From: a virus
Length of the DNA stretch: 22,778 bases
IMG/VR virus record: IMGVR_UViG_3300025405_000033
Location: 1-22,778 of that record
Strand: one strand, 5' to 3'
Made by a program: the position numbers and the translations under genes. Positions 16,638-22,761 of this stretch are shown here, in pieces. The stretch's first letter is position 1. Each line of letters starts with the position of its first letter. The notes beneath the pieces are model-generated. The model was not told the origin of the DNA and made no database searches. It was given only the letters and a program-made list of their open reading frames with translations.

Positions 16638-16823
16638 TCAGATGACTTTATGCCCGTCGCCGGGCTTCTTGATCGACAGGTTGTTCTTCGGTCCAGTCTT
16701 GGACGCAGAAGAAAGCCCACCAAGATGCGCGTAGCGCGGCGGGTTGTAGATTGGACCATGCATCTGCTGGTCGCTAGTCGGGCGGCGGATGACACCAGCG
16801 CCCCTCGGCTTGAAAAGTTCCAT
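16638..16823 (-). CDS. Small basic Gly/Pro-rich protein, 61 residues
   Basis: A short frame starting at ATG 16823, chosen because AAGGA sits seven bases upstream; the longer frame reaching 17021 runs antisense-like through the neighbour in another frame and has no site. The product ('MELFKPRGAGVIRRPTSDQQ', 'YNPPRYAHLGGLSSASKTG') is basic and probably disordered. It lies between the Pro/Met-rich protein and the scaffold and may be a minor head protein. No family is recognised. Confidence 0.65.
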   Translation of the reverse strand: MELFKPRGAGVIRRPTSDQQMHGPIYNPPRYAHLGGLSSASKTGPKNNLSIKKPGDGHKVI

Positions 16824-16827
16824 GATC

Positions 16828-17325
16828 TTATCCTTGCATGGGCGGAGCGCCGCCACCGGGCGGCATTGGAGGCATACCACCGGGCATACCACCGGGCGGC
16901 ATGGGCGGAGGAGCGCCAGGAGGCGCACCGGGCATCGGCGGAGAAGCCGCCATAGCCCTAGCTTCAGGACTGCCACCGCCTGCATTTGGCAGGGTTTGCA
17001 GCATCTGAAGAATCTCAGCATTCTTGAGGCTGTTAGTCTTGGCGGTGCGCGGACCCATCATGCCCGTCAGGCTCTTAAGAGCCGACATGACTTTTTGCCC
17101 TTCATCGCTTTCAGCACCAAGACCCGGCAGCGATTGCTCAAGAAGATCCATCGCCAAACCAATATTGATTCGAGCCGATTCCTGCGTTCCAAGACGAGGT
17201 TCAGGATTTGACATAGGAGCCGCAGACGGCGGTTGAGGAGCATTGGGGTCAGACCCAATAGCAGCGCCCGGCGCAGATTGCTGCGCTTGCATCAACTCCA
17301 TCATCTTAGAAGTCGAATCAGACAC
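16828..17325 (-). CDS. Pro/Gly/Met-rich head-region protein, GTG start
   Basis: A 165-residue protein starting at GTG 17325 with GGAG seven bases upstream. Residues 1-45 are disordered (Ala/Pro/Ser/Gln). A helical core follows (about 48-112, 'SARINIGLAMDLLEQSLPGL', 'GQKVMSALKSLTGMMG'). The last 45 residues are almost only Pro, Gly, Met and Ala ('MPPGGMPGGMPPMPPGGG'). Such tails occur in small phage proteins between portal and scaffold genes. The helical core could bind portal or scaffold, but that is inference. It is the first gene after the hairpin region, so it may start a separate transcription or translation unit. Confidence 0.75.
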   Translation of the reverse strand: MSDSTSKMMELMQAQQSAPGAAIGSDPNAPQPPSAAPMSNPEPRLGTQESARINIGLAMDLLEQSLPGLGAESDEGQKVMSALKSLTGMMGPRTAKTNSLKNAEILQMLQTLPNAGGGSPEARAMAASPPMPGAPPGAPPPMPPGGMPGGMPPMPPGGGAPPMQG

Positions 17326-17380
17326 CTTACGCTCCAGTTAATAATGAATCCGCGTTAGCAGATTTTGGCATAATAAAACA

Positions 17381-17410
17381 AGGGGGAATATATTTGAGGT
17401 CCGTCCCCCT
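17381..17410 (-). terminator. Possible weak stem-loop with T-rich tail
   Basis: On the minus strand AGGGGGA (17410-17404) can pair with TCCCCCT (17387-17381) across a 16-base loop, followed by a T-rich run (TGTTTTATTATG). This could be a weak intrinsic terminator before the gene at 17325. The large loop lowers confidence, and the left arm also sits in an alternative GTCCG/CGGAC pairing. Confidence 0.35.
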
Positions 17411-17426
17411 CAGCGGACATCGGAGA

Positions 17427-17454
17427 CTAACAACGGGCTAAACCCGTCTGTTAG
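17427..17454 (-). other. Stable RNA stem-loop directly after a tiny ORF
   Basis: On the minus strand CTAACA-G-ACGGG pairs with CCCGT-TGTTAG around the loop TTTAG: an 11-bp stem with one bulged G. It begins at the base after the stop codon of the 10-residue ORF. No T-run follows, so a simple intrinsic terminator is not clear; an mRNA-stabilising, processing or protein-binding role is possible. Confidence 0.7.
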
Positions 17455-17487
17455 TTACTTCCGGCGGTGCTTGCGGCCCTTAGCCAT
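17455..17487 (-). CDS. Possible tiny basic peptide MAKGRKHRRK
   Basis: A 10-residue frame, MAKGRKHRRK, preceded by a perfect AGGAGG (17500-17495) seven bases from the ATG. This is the best ribosome-binding site in the head region, so translation is likely. Seven of ten residues are Lys, Arg or His. The stop codon touches a stem-loop. I know no family this short. It could be a small nucleic-acid-binding peptide, a packaged counter-ion-like peptide, or a leader whose translation affects the hairpin. It could also be an untranslated leader motif. Confidence 0.5.
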   Translation of the reverse strand: MAKGRKHRRK

Positions 17488-17537
17488 AATAAATCCTCCT
17501 TTCATAATTTGAGTTGCGTCCCCTGGGCCACCGTCAT

Positions 17538-17579
17538 TTAGCGAGCGCGACGGCGAGCACGTTTCATGGCGCGATACAT
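17538..17579 (-). CDS. Possible tiny arginine-rich peptide MYRAMKRARRRAR
   Basis: A 13-residue frame with an AAGGGGGGTGA site five to six bases upstream of ATG 17579. Seven of thirteen residues are Arg or Lys. It starts 14 bp after the 49-residue gene and 50 bp before the other tiny frame. Arg-rich peptides of this size can bind RNA (for example lambda N-type boxes) or DNA, but no homology is claimed. Shortness alone makes chance possible; the site and clustering argue for translation. Confidence 0.45.
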   Translation of the reverse strand: MYRAMKRARRRAR

Positions 17580-17593
17580 CAAATCACCCCCCT

Positions 17594-17743
17594 TCATTCA
17601 CGATCCAAGCGGCGCGTATTAGCGCGCGGCGCGGACGTGCGAATAGAGGATACGCGATATTCAATGCCTGCGCCATCTCTACCTGCATTCAACTGGGAAG
17701 TTTGAATTCTTGGCTGATCGCCACGAGGAGTTTCATCAGCCAT
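17594..17743 (-). CDS. Small basic protein, 49 residues, coupled to portal
   Basis: A short frame whose ATG overlaps the portal stop (TAATG at 17743), so it is probably translated by coupling. The product begins 'MADETPRGDQPRIQTSQLNA' and ends 'SAPRANTRRLDRE'. It is polar and Arg-rich with no hydrophobic segment, and probably disordered. I do not recognise it. It is the first of three short basic frames between portal and the hairpin region. Confidence 0.6.
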   Translation of the reverse strand: MADETPRGDQPRIQTSQLNAGRDGAGIEYRVSSIRTSAPRANTRRLDRE

Positions 17744-19377
17744 TACTTCACCTGTTTTAATTTTGCGCCACCGCCTTCATGGTGCGGTTGCGCGGCTGCT
17801 TTTGCCTCGTTCTTTTTCAGCTTGTCTTTCAACAACTGCTTCATTGGAGGCTCCAGAAGATCCAGCAAGCTCTCTTTGTCGATCGCGCCTGCCTTGAACA
17901 GATTAAACGCCAAAGTGCGCAAATCTTCCATGAAAATTGGACTATTGGAATGCGCGTCAACCTTGACGACAAAATCCTTAGTAAACTGCTCCGCGATAAA
18001 ATCCATGCCATTTGCATCGCGGAAAGACGTGTCGTCGTCCATCTGCATCAGCCGCAGATAGAGTGTCGCCATTTTCTCAAGCGCATCCTCAACGATAAGA
18101 GCGCGCTTCTTCGCACGGGAAGACCCAAGCCGCGCCAACTGCGAAGCGTGACCAGAAGAACGAACTCCAGACTCGCCATGACCGGAGAGAATGCTGCTGA
18201 TACCAGAGGCTTCAGCAAACATTGCGTCAATCTCGCCAATTTCCTTGTAAAGGTCCTGCGGGATTTCAGGCGCAAGTTTCTCAACCTTTGAATTGGGCAT
18301 GTCGGTCGCCAACAACCCGCCAGCACGGTTAAGAGCAAAGTTCTTTTCATCCAAAATGCCAGTAAAGCCCATCAAAGCTGTCGGAGGGTTTACTTGCTTG
18401 GACAACAGATCAAGTATCTCACTCATCCGCTTGTTGCGCATTTCTTGCAGATAAATGAGGCGAGAAACTTCAGACTGCCCCCAATAGTAGTCAAACTGGG
18501 GGTTGGGATTCAAATGCACAAACGGCAACTCTCCTTTTAAGAAAATTGCCTTGTTTGAATCCTCGTTCCACAACGGGCGGTCATAAATTACAACGCCGGG
18601 GTCGGCAATCGTGACAATCTGATAGTCTTGCGTCTCATCGTTGTAGACGTAGAGCTCCCGCATCTCGATCGTATCTTCAGCCACCTGCGGCCGCATGCGG
18701 TTCACCCCAGACAGATCCAAGTTTACGTTGCCGTAAATGGTCGGATTGCTCTGCGACATGATAATGCGGTTGACCGCATTCGGAATCTCGGTCGGTGCAT
18801 GGATGGAGGAGGTAATGCGTTTCATCAACGCTTCACGGCGCGGGTGTCGGTATAGGTTTCGCGCCAATTCGGATTTGGTGATGTAGTAGGTCTGGCACAA
18901 AGCCTCTTGGCGATCCGTGTAAGGCACATCCTCGCGCAACACGCCAATGGCTCCAGGCTCAACCATATACGGTGTAATGCCGCCAGGGCGACGCACCAAT
19001 TTGACAAACGTGCAGCCAAACACCAGTGACCACGTTAGGGCCATGCTAAAGATGTTGTCAGCGTTGGTGTTTGACCATTCGTCGTTAAGAGCCTGAGTCA
19101 AGACGGGGATCTTGGAATGTTCCGCTTCTTTGACTGCTGCACCCAACGCAATAGAAAAACGGGTTTGGTCCGCGCTGTAGAGGAATGACACAAGCTGGTC
19201 GATATGCGGGTAGATCTTGTTATAATGCGCTGGGCTTTCTTCAGGACCAGAGCCAAACAAGAAATAGCTACGCAGGGAAACATAATCGCCCTTTCGCTCA
19301 TTTTGCGAAACGTAACACTTCTCAGCTAGGTCTAAATAGAAAAACTCTCGCTCATCAGCATCGGACGGGATAATCAT
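17743..19377 (-). CDS. Portal protein
   Basis: A 544-residue protein with the size and pattern of podovirus portals, the twelve-part ring through which DNA enters and leaves the head. Visible conserved parts are 'YNKIYPHIDQLVSFLYSADQ' near residue 52, 'WSLVFGCTFVKLVRRPGG' near 115 followed by 'YMVEPGAIGVLRED', and 'GHGESGVRSSGHASQLARLG' near 405 followed by a helix 'KRALIVEDALEKMATLYLR'. That helix and its neighbours suit the stem and wing. The tail is Lys/Ala-rich with 'QPHHEGGG'. It lies three genes after the large terminase and upstream of the scaffold, the usual order. Its ATG overlaps the previous stop (ATGA). Confidence 0.9.
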   Translation of the reverse strand: MIIPSDADEREFFYLDLAEKCYVSQNERKGDYVSLRSYFLFGSGPEESPAHYNKIYPHIDQLVSFLYSADQTRFSIALGAAVKEAEHSKIPVLTQALNDEWSNTNADNIFSMALTWSLVFGCTFVKLVRRPGGITPYMVEPGAIGVLREDVPYTDRQEALCQTYYITKSELARNLYRHPRREALMKRITSSIHAPTEIPNAVNRIIMSQSNPTIYGNVNLDLSGVNRMRPQVAEDTIEMRELYVYNDETQDYQIVTIADPGVVIYDRPLWNEDSNKAIFLKGELPFVHLNPNPQFDYYWGQSEVSRLIYLQEMRNKRMSEILDLLSKQVNPPTALMGFTGILDEKNFALNRAGGLLATDMPNSKVEKLAPEIPQDLYKEIGEIDAMFAEASGISSILSGHGESGVRSSGHASQLARLGSSRAKKRALIVEDALEKMATLYLRLMQMDDDTSFRDANGMDFIAEQFTKDFVVKVDAHSNSPIFMEDLRTLAFNLFKAGAIDKESLLDLLEPPMKQLLKDKLKKNEAKAAAQPHHEGGGAKLKQVK

Positions 19378-19844
19378 GTTTTGATCTTTAACCCCTCATG
19401 ATCGGCAATATAACTTGCGGTGCGTGGTCCTTGCAAGTCTCCTACATCTCTGGGCAATAGACTAACAGATTCCCCTTTAACAGACTTGTATGCTTTTCCG
19501 CCCATAACATTAGACATGCTAATGCCGCCTCCGCCGCCCCAAATGGCATTGTCACCCGGACGCGCTTCACGCATTTCTTGTTCTTGTTTAGAAACCGGCG
19601 TGTTGTTCCTTGTGAAATACCCCTGTTGGCTTTCGCCTTCACGAGTGCTTTTGATGTTGCTCATGCCGAACTCTTGAGCCATGCCTTTAAGCGAGCGATC
19701 AGCAGTTTTCGTTCTTGCCGACATGTATGACGGTGCGCGAAGGAACACAACGTTAATGCCATGCTCGCAGCCATTCGGGCATACAGGCTCCCAAGCCTCA
19801 AAGAACCCATGCTGGTCGCATTTGTAGTCACGTTTTACAGCCAT
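19374..19844 (-). CDS. Zinc-ribbon-like small phage protein
   Basis: A 156-residue protein. I start it at ATG 19844, preceded by AAAGGGGAC, two bases after the previous stop; the ATG at 19922 lies inside that gene. Residues 7-28 ('YKCDQHGFFEAWEPVCPNGC' and following) hold Cys9, His12, Cys22, Cys26 and His28, a zinc-ribbon pattern like those of FmdB-type regulators. The rest is polar, with Arg/Lys-rich segments, a Gly run ('IWGGGGGISMSNV') and no membrane span. Proteins starting this way occur beside phage terminase and portal genes. DNA or protein binding during packaging is a reasonable guess, not shown. Confidence 0.7.
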   Translation of the reverse strand: MAVKRDYKCDQHGFFEAWEPVCPNGCEHGINVVFLRAPSYMSARTKTADRSLKGMAQEFGMSNIKSTREGESQQGYFTRNNTPVSKQEQEMREARPGDNAIWGGGGGISMSNVMGGKAYKSVKGESVSLLPRDVGDLQGPRTASYIADHEGLKIKT

Positions 19845-19845
19845 A

Positions 19846-20247
19846 TCAGTCCCCTTTATTGCCTTCAAGCTGTTGATTGAAACTTGGTCGCGAATAGTCC
19901 GCACGGTTGCGAATACCCACATCCATCTTTATTTGCCCGTCAACCACCTGAAGCCCCAGGTGGCGGTACATGCGTGGTTTAGGCGAACGCCGATACTCGG
20001 TGAACCGGGTGTTATACATGCCTTGCATCACGGCAATTTCGCCATTTTCCCACTGTTGCAAGGCCCTGCTAACCCGAATCTGCGTTATCTCTGAGACCGG
20101 GTTGATTTTTTGGATAAAGCATTTCTTGAACAGATCCTCGGTAATGCCCGCCACGTTGGCAAACAACGCCGCCGAGATCCCCCGTTTCTTATCCGCGAGA
20201 AACCTGTCAATACGCTCCATCAAGACTTTTTTGGGCAGGACGCTCAT
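19846..20247 (-). CDS. Helix-turn-helix-like protein between terminase and portal
   Basis: A 133-residue protein whose ATG overlaps the terminase stop (TGATG at 20247). Residues about 20-70 ('GISAALFANVAGITEDLFKK', 'SEITQIRVSRALQQWENGEI') read like a Cro/XRE-type helix-turn-helix. A basic 'FTEYRRSPKPRMYRH' follows and then a short C-terminal tail. Similar small proteins occur next to large terminase genes in environmental podovirus genomes. It could recognise the packaging site or regulate late genes. Translational coupling to the terminase suggests a linked amount of both proteins. Confidence 0.65.
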   Translation of the reverse strand: MSVLPKKVLMERIDRFLADKKRGISAALFANVAGITEDLFKKCFIQKINPVSEITQIRVSRALQQWENGEIAVMQGMYNTRFTEYRRSPKPRMYRHLGLQVVDGQIKMDVGIRNRADYSRPSFNQQLEGNKGD

Positions 20248-22007
20248 CAGGAACCATACATGCCAATGTTTTTGAGGTAGTCCGATACGTTGCGGCCCAC
20301 GCTGAGTTGTTCAGGAGTCCTGTTCTCCTGAGACTTGTTGACCGCACGGCTTAGTTTCATTGCCACCAATCGTGGTTGCACCTGTTCAGCATAAGCAGCT
20401 GCCGCCAACGCAGCGCCAATCACGCGATCATCTTTTCCGCGTCCGCCAGCCTCAATCGAAGCGCCGTCACGGCGAATGGTCTTCATTTCTTCGATCAGAT
20501 CCTGACTGCATACGCGCATCATGCCTCGTTCAAAATAGTCCTTCAGGTAACTCATCATCCGCTCTTTGGACGATACCGTTGTTACCCATCCCATAGCATT
20601 GCTTGGACCGCTCAACGTGTCGTTCTTCCGCCAGATGTAGTTGGACATATGCCCCAGCACATCCATCAGATCTTTACCGTGCTGCCCGCCTATGCTGACC
20701 GCCTGACGCCGCAAGTTGCGCAACTCATTGATGACGGCTTGTCCAGGTCCGTTCACTTCCAGGTTAAGCGTTGAATTGCGATACGCGCCAGCAAGATGAC
20801 TAATCACCCAGGCAAATTGATAAGTGTTCATTTCACTGGTTGCAAACTCGGCAACCTGTTCCATGCCGTCCGAGTAGCAACGCCAGACGCTAATGCAGAA
20901 CCTATCTGCCCAATCGCTAGATCCATACGCCGGGTCAGCGCCAATGACGTAGTAAGCCGTGTCAATCGGCTGTTCCCAAATCCTAAGCGTTGCCAGCTTG
21001 TCAGACGAACGCACAACCTCAGTGTCGGCAAAGTGCGCGCCCATCACATAGCGATACACCTCCGGCACCATCTTCTTCGCGTCTTTCATCGCATCCGTGC
21101 AGCGAGCGTTCGAGAAGAACGAACTGCCGGTCATAATGAAAGCGTAGTCCTCAGTGGGCGGAAACTCCTGATACATCAAAGCATCATCACGAATGCCTTC
21201 AGACAGTTTCCAACGCCACCAAGCCATCTGACGTGAATTGATCTCTACGCCATAAAGCTTCTTGATATCCCGGACCCATTCTTTCTCCTCGCCGGTCAAT
21301 CGACCATCCCAATAGACTTTGTAAACCTGAGATTCCGCATCGACAGAGTAGAACTCGTTCCGCCACCAACCGCAGAAAATAGCCTTCTGCGTTTTGGCTC
21401 TTTTGGCCGTGATATACATGTCATGAAACATGTTGAAGCCGCGAGCCGTGCTCTCAAACATATACAACCTGTCGGGGTTGGTTTCCGCCAACGAAGCCAA
21501 CAAGGACGCCAAACCCTCCTCATCACCCCATGAACTTGTCTCCGTGCCGTGAAGGTAGGTAATAGCTTTGCCGCGCCCCAGAGTGCCTTTCGCTCGCAAC
21601 CCGGCCACCTGATAAAACAACCGGCTTCGGTTCTTCAGCACCATCTGATTCCGGTTGTGGCTATCAACCGGCATCTTCCATTCACGCGGCAAATGCTCGT
21701 GATACATGCCAAGAGTGCTGCGGAACATCTCACGGTTTTCCTCCGTGTCAGTCACCAACGTCGCACCCAAACCCGGATGTGTGAACACCCAATACAAGTC
21801 CAACGCCAGACTGATTGTCGTAATGCCTTGCTGACGCCCTTTCAGAATCACATAATGATGGATATCGTTCTCAAGACCCTTCTGAATCTCCTCCATCACA
21901 TAGGTCTGAGTGCCAAGCAGGGTGCCAAGTTTCTTCAGACCCTGTTCCTTGGTCTCAATCTGAAGCTCCGAACAAAACTTGTAGAACTTCTTAAGATCGA
22001 ACTTCAT
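20247..22007 (-). CDS. Terminase large subunit
   Basis: A 586-residue packaging motor. The ATPase domain has the Walker A-like loop GRQQGITT (residues 57-64), a likely Walker B strand 'AITYLHGTETSSWGDEEG' (about 148-165), and an 'ESTARGFN' coupling motif (185-192). The nuclease domain shows 'VIGADPAYGSSD' (Asp358), 'LNLEVNGPG' (Glu417) and 'GRGKDDRVIGAAL' (Asp526/527), the acidic set of the RNase H-like fold. It cuts and pumps DNA into the head through the portal. A GGAGAG site lies seven bases before ATG 22007. It follows the putative DNA-binding partner gene by 24 bp. Confidence 0.95.
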   Translation of the reverse strand: MKFDLKKFYKFCSELQIETKEQGLKKLGTLLGTQTYVMEEIQKGLENDIHHYVILKGRQQGITTISLALDLYWVFTHPGLGATLVTDTEENREMFRSTLGMYHEHLPREWKMPVDSHNRNQMVLKNRSRLFYQVAGLRAKGTLGRGKAITYLHGTETSSWGDEEGLASLLASLAETNPDRLYMFESTARGFNMFHDMYITAKRAKTQKAIFCGWWRNEFYSVDAESQVYKVYWDGRLTGEEKEWVRDIKKLYGVEINSRQMAWWRWKLSEGIRDDALMYQEFPPTEDYAFIMTGSSFFSNARCTDAMKDAKKMVPEVYRYVMGAHFADTEVVRSSDKLATLRIWEQPIDTAYYVIGADPAYGSSDWADRFCISVWRCYSDGMEQVAEFATSEMNTYQFAWVISHLAGAYRNSTLNLEVNGPGQAVINELRNLRRQAVSIGGQHGKDLMDVLGHMSNYIWRKNDTLSGPSNAMGWVTTVSSKERMMSYLKDYFERGMMRVCSQDLIEEMKTIRRDGASIEAGGRGKDDRVIGAALAAAAYAEQVQPRLVAMKLSRAVNKSQENRTPEQLSVGRNVSDYLKNIGMYGS

Positions 22008-22031
22008 ACCACGCTCTCCACGTAGAAGCTG

Positions 22032-22448
22032 CTACTCAGCATCAACCTTTGCCGCAGGCTCATCCTCGCCAACGTAGTAATACCTTTGCTTCGAGGCGAT
22101 GATTGCATGTCCCTGCTTCCTATTCTTCTGCGCACACAAACTCATGATTGACCGCCAGGACACAGGCAAATAACCGTGCGGCCAAAGCAATTCCTTCAGA
22201 TCATCATACGAAACACCCTCCTTCCCAGAGAGCATACACGCATCCAAAAACCGAATAGGCTGTTCAGCCGGACGCACTCGACGAACATGCGCACGATGGT
22301 CCCCAGTCTCACGAGCATACTTCAAGTAAGACAAAATTGTGGTCAGGCTAACGCCCTCCCCATCAGCAATGTCCCGCAACCGAACATTAACCGCCCAACG
22401 GTCAAGTATCCGGTTCAAACGCTTCAATGATTCTTCACGCATCGCCAT
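22032..22448 (-). CDS. Two-domain DNA-binding protein, candidate small terminase or regulator
   Basis: A 138-residue protein, started at ATG 22448 because AGGAGG lies nine bases upstream; the frame stays open to 22691 but that part is GC-rich repeat DNA. Residues about 22-49 ('VRLRDIADGEGVSLTTILSY') form a helix-turn-helix. Residues about 70-127 ('YDDLKELLWPHGYLPVSWRS', 'NRKQGHAIIASKQRYYYVG') look like a winged helix of the PhoB/OmpR type, ending in a Tyr-rich wing. The tail is acidic. Position before the large terminase makes it the best candidate for the small terminase, which binds the packaging site; an autoregulator of late genes is the main alternative. The TCGAG array just upstream is its possible target. 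Confidence 0.65.
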   Translation of the reverse strand: MAMREESLKRLNRILDRWAVNVRLRDIADGEGVSLTTILSYLKYARETGDHRAHVRRVRPAEQPIRFLDACMLSGKEGVSYDDLKELLWPHGYLPVSWRSIMSLCAQKNRKQGHAIIASKQRYYYVGEDEPAAKVDAE

Positions 22449-22471
22449 ACAACAAATCCTCCTCATAAAGT

Positions 22472-22502
22472 TATATATGGTTTTAACAAATAATTGAAGT
22501 GC
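22472..22502 (-). promoter_or_regulatory. Candidate promoter before the packaging genes
   Basis: On the minus strand TATATA (22477-22472) could be a -10 box. The hexamer 17 bases upstream, ACTTCA, is a poor -35 match. The AT-rich setting, the short distance to the ribosome-binding site and the start of a gene cluster support it modestly. Confidence 0.35.
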
Positions 22503-22601
22503 CGCAAACATGGTTTTTTCTTGGGGGGAGTTGCGAAAGGGGCACCCGCATGAGGGGGCCCAGGGCCCATGCCGTGGCCATCCCGTTTGCCTGCCGAGCG
22601 G

Positions 22602-22761
22602 ATGCTCGAGGAAGGCGTCCAATGCTCGAGCAGGCTGCGCGTGAAGCGTGAGCATGTCTATGCTCGAGACTGGTCGAGATTGCTGGCCCAAATAGCGTTC
22701 CGGGGGGAGGTCGAGCGGTAGCTCGAGCGGTGCTCGAGGGGCGGTCGAGCGGTAGCTCGAG
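22602..22761. repeat. Cluster of nine TCGAG sites with three 6-4-6 dyads
   Basis: TCGAG starts at 22606, 22626, 22664, 22674, 22711, 22723, 22734, 22745 and 22757. Six are CTCGAG and three GTCGAG; ATGCTCGAG occurs three times. The last five are 11-12 bp apart, near one helix turn. A 19-bp unit is repeated exactly at 22709-22727 and 22743-22761. Dyads of 6-4-6 bp lie at 22650-22665, 22711-22726 and 22745-22760. This looks like a multi-site protein-binding region. Confidence 0.85.

Noticed and set aside
17326-17400. Promoter before the GTG-start gene at 17325
   Set aside because: AT-rich words such as TATTAT and TTGTTT are present on the minus strand, but no -35/-10 pair with 16-18 bp spacing fits.
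19845-19922. Longer start for the zinc-ribbon gene
   Set aside because: It overlaps the previous gene by 77 bp; the 19844 ATG has AAAGGGGAC close by and begins with a natural MAVKRDYKC.
22449-22691. N-terminal extension of the DNA-binding protein to an ATG at 22691
   Set aside because: It would translate the TCGAG repeat array and the AT-rich strip, while ATG 22448 has an AGGAGG site at nine bases.
22602-22761. XhoI-site cluster as a cloning linker or CRISPR array
   Set aside because: The sites are spread over 160 bp with irregular outer spacing and no other linker sites, and the repeats are too short and lack spacers of constant length. An artefact at a contig end is still possible.
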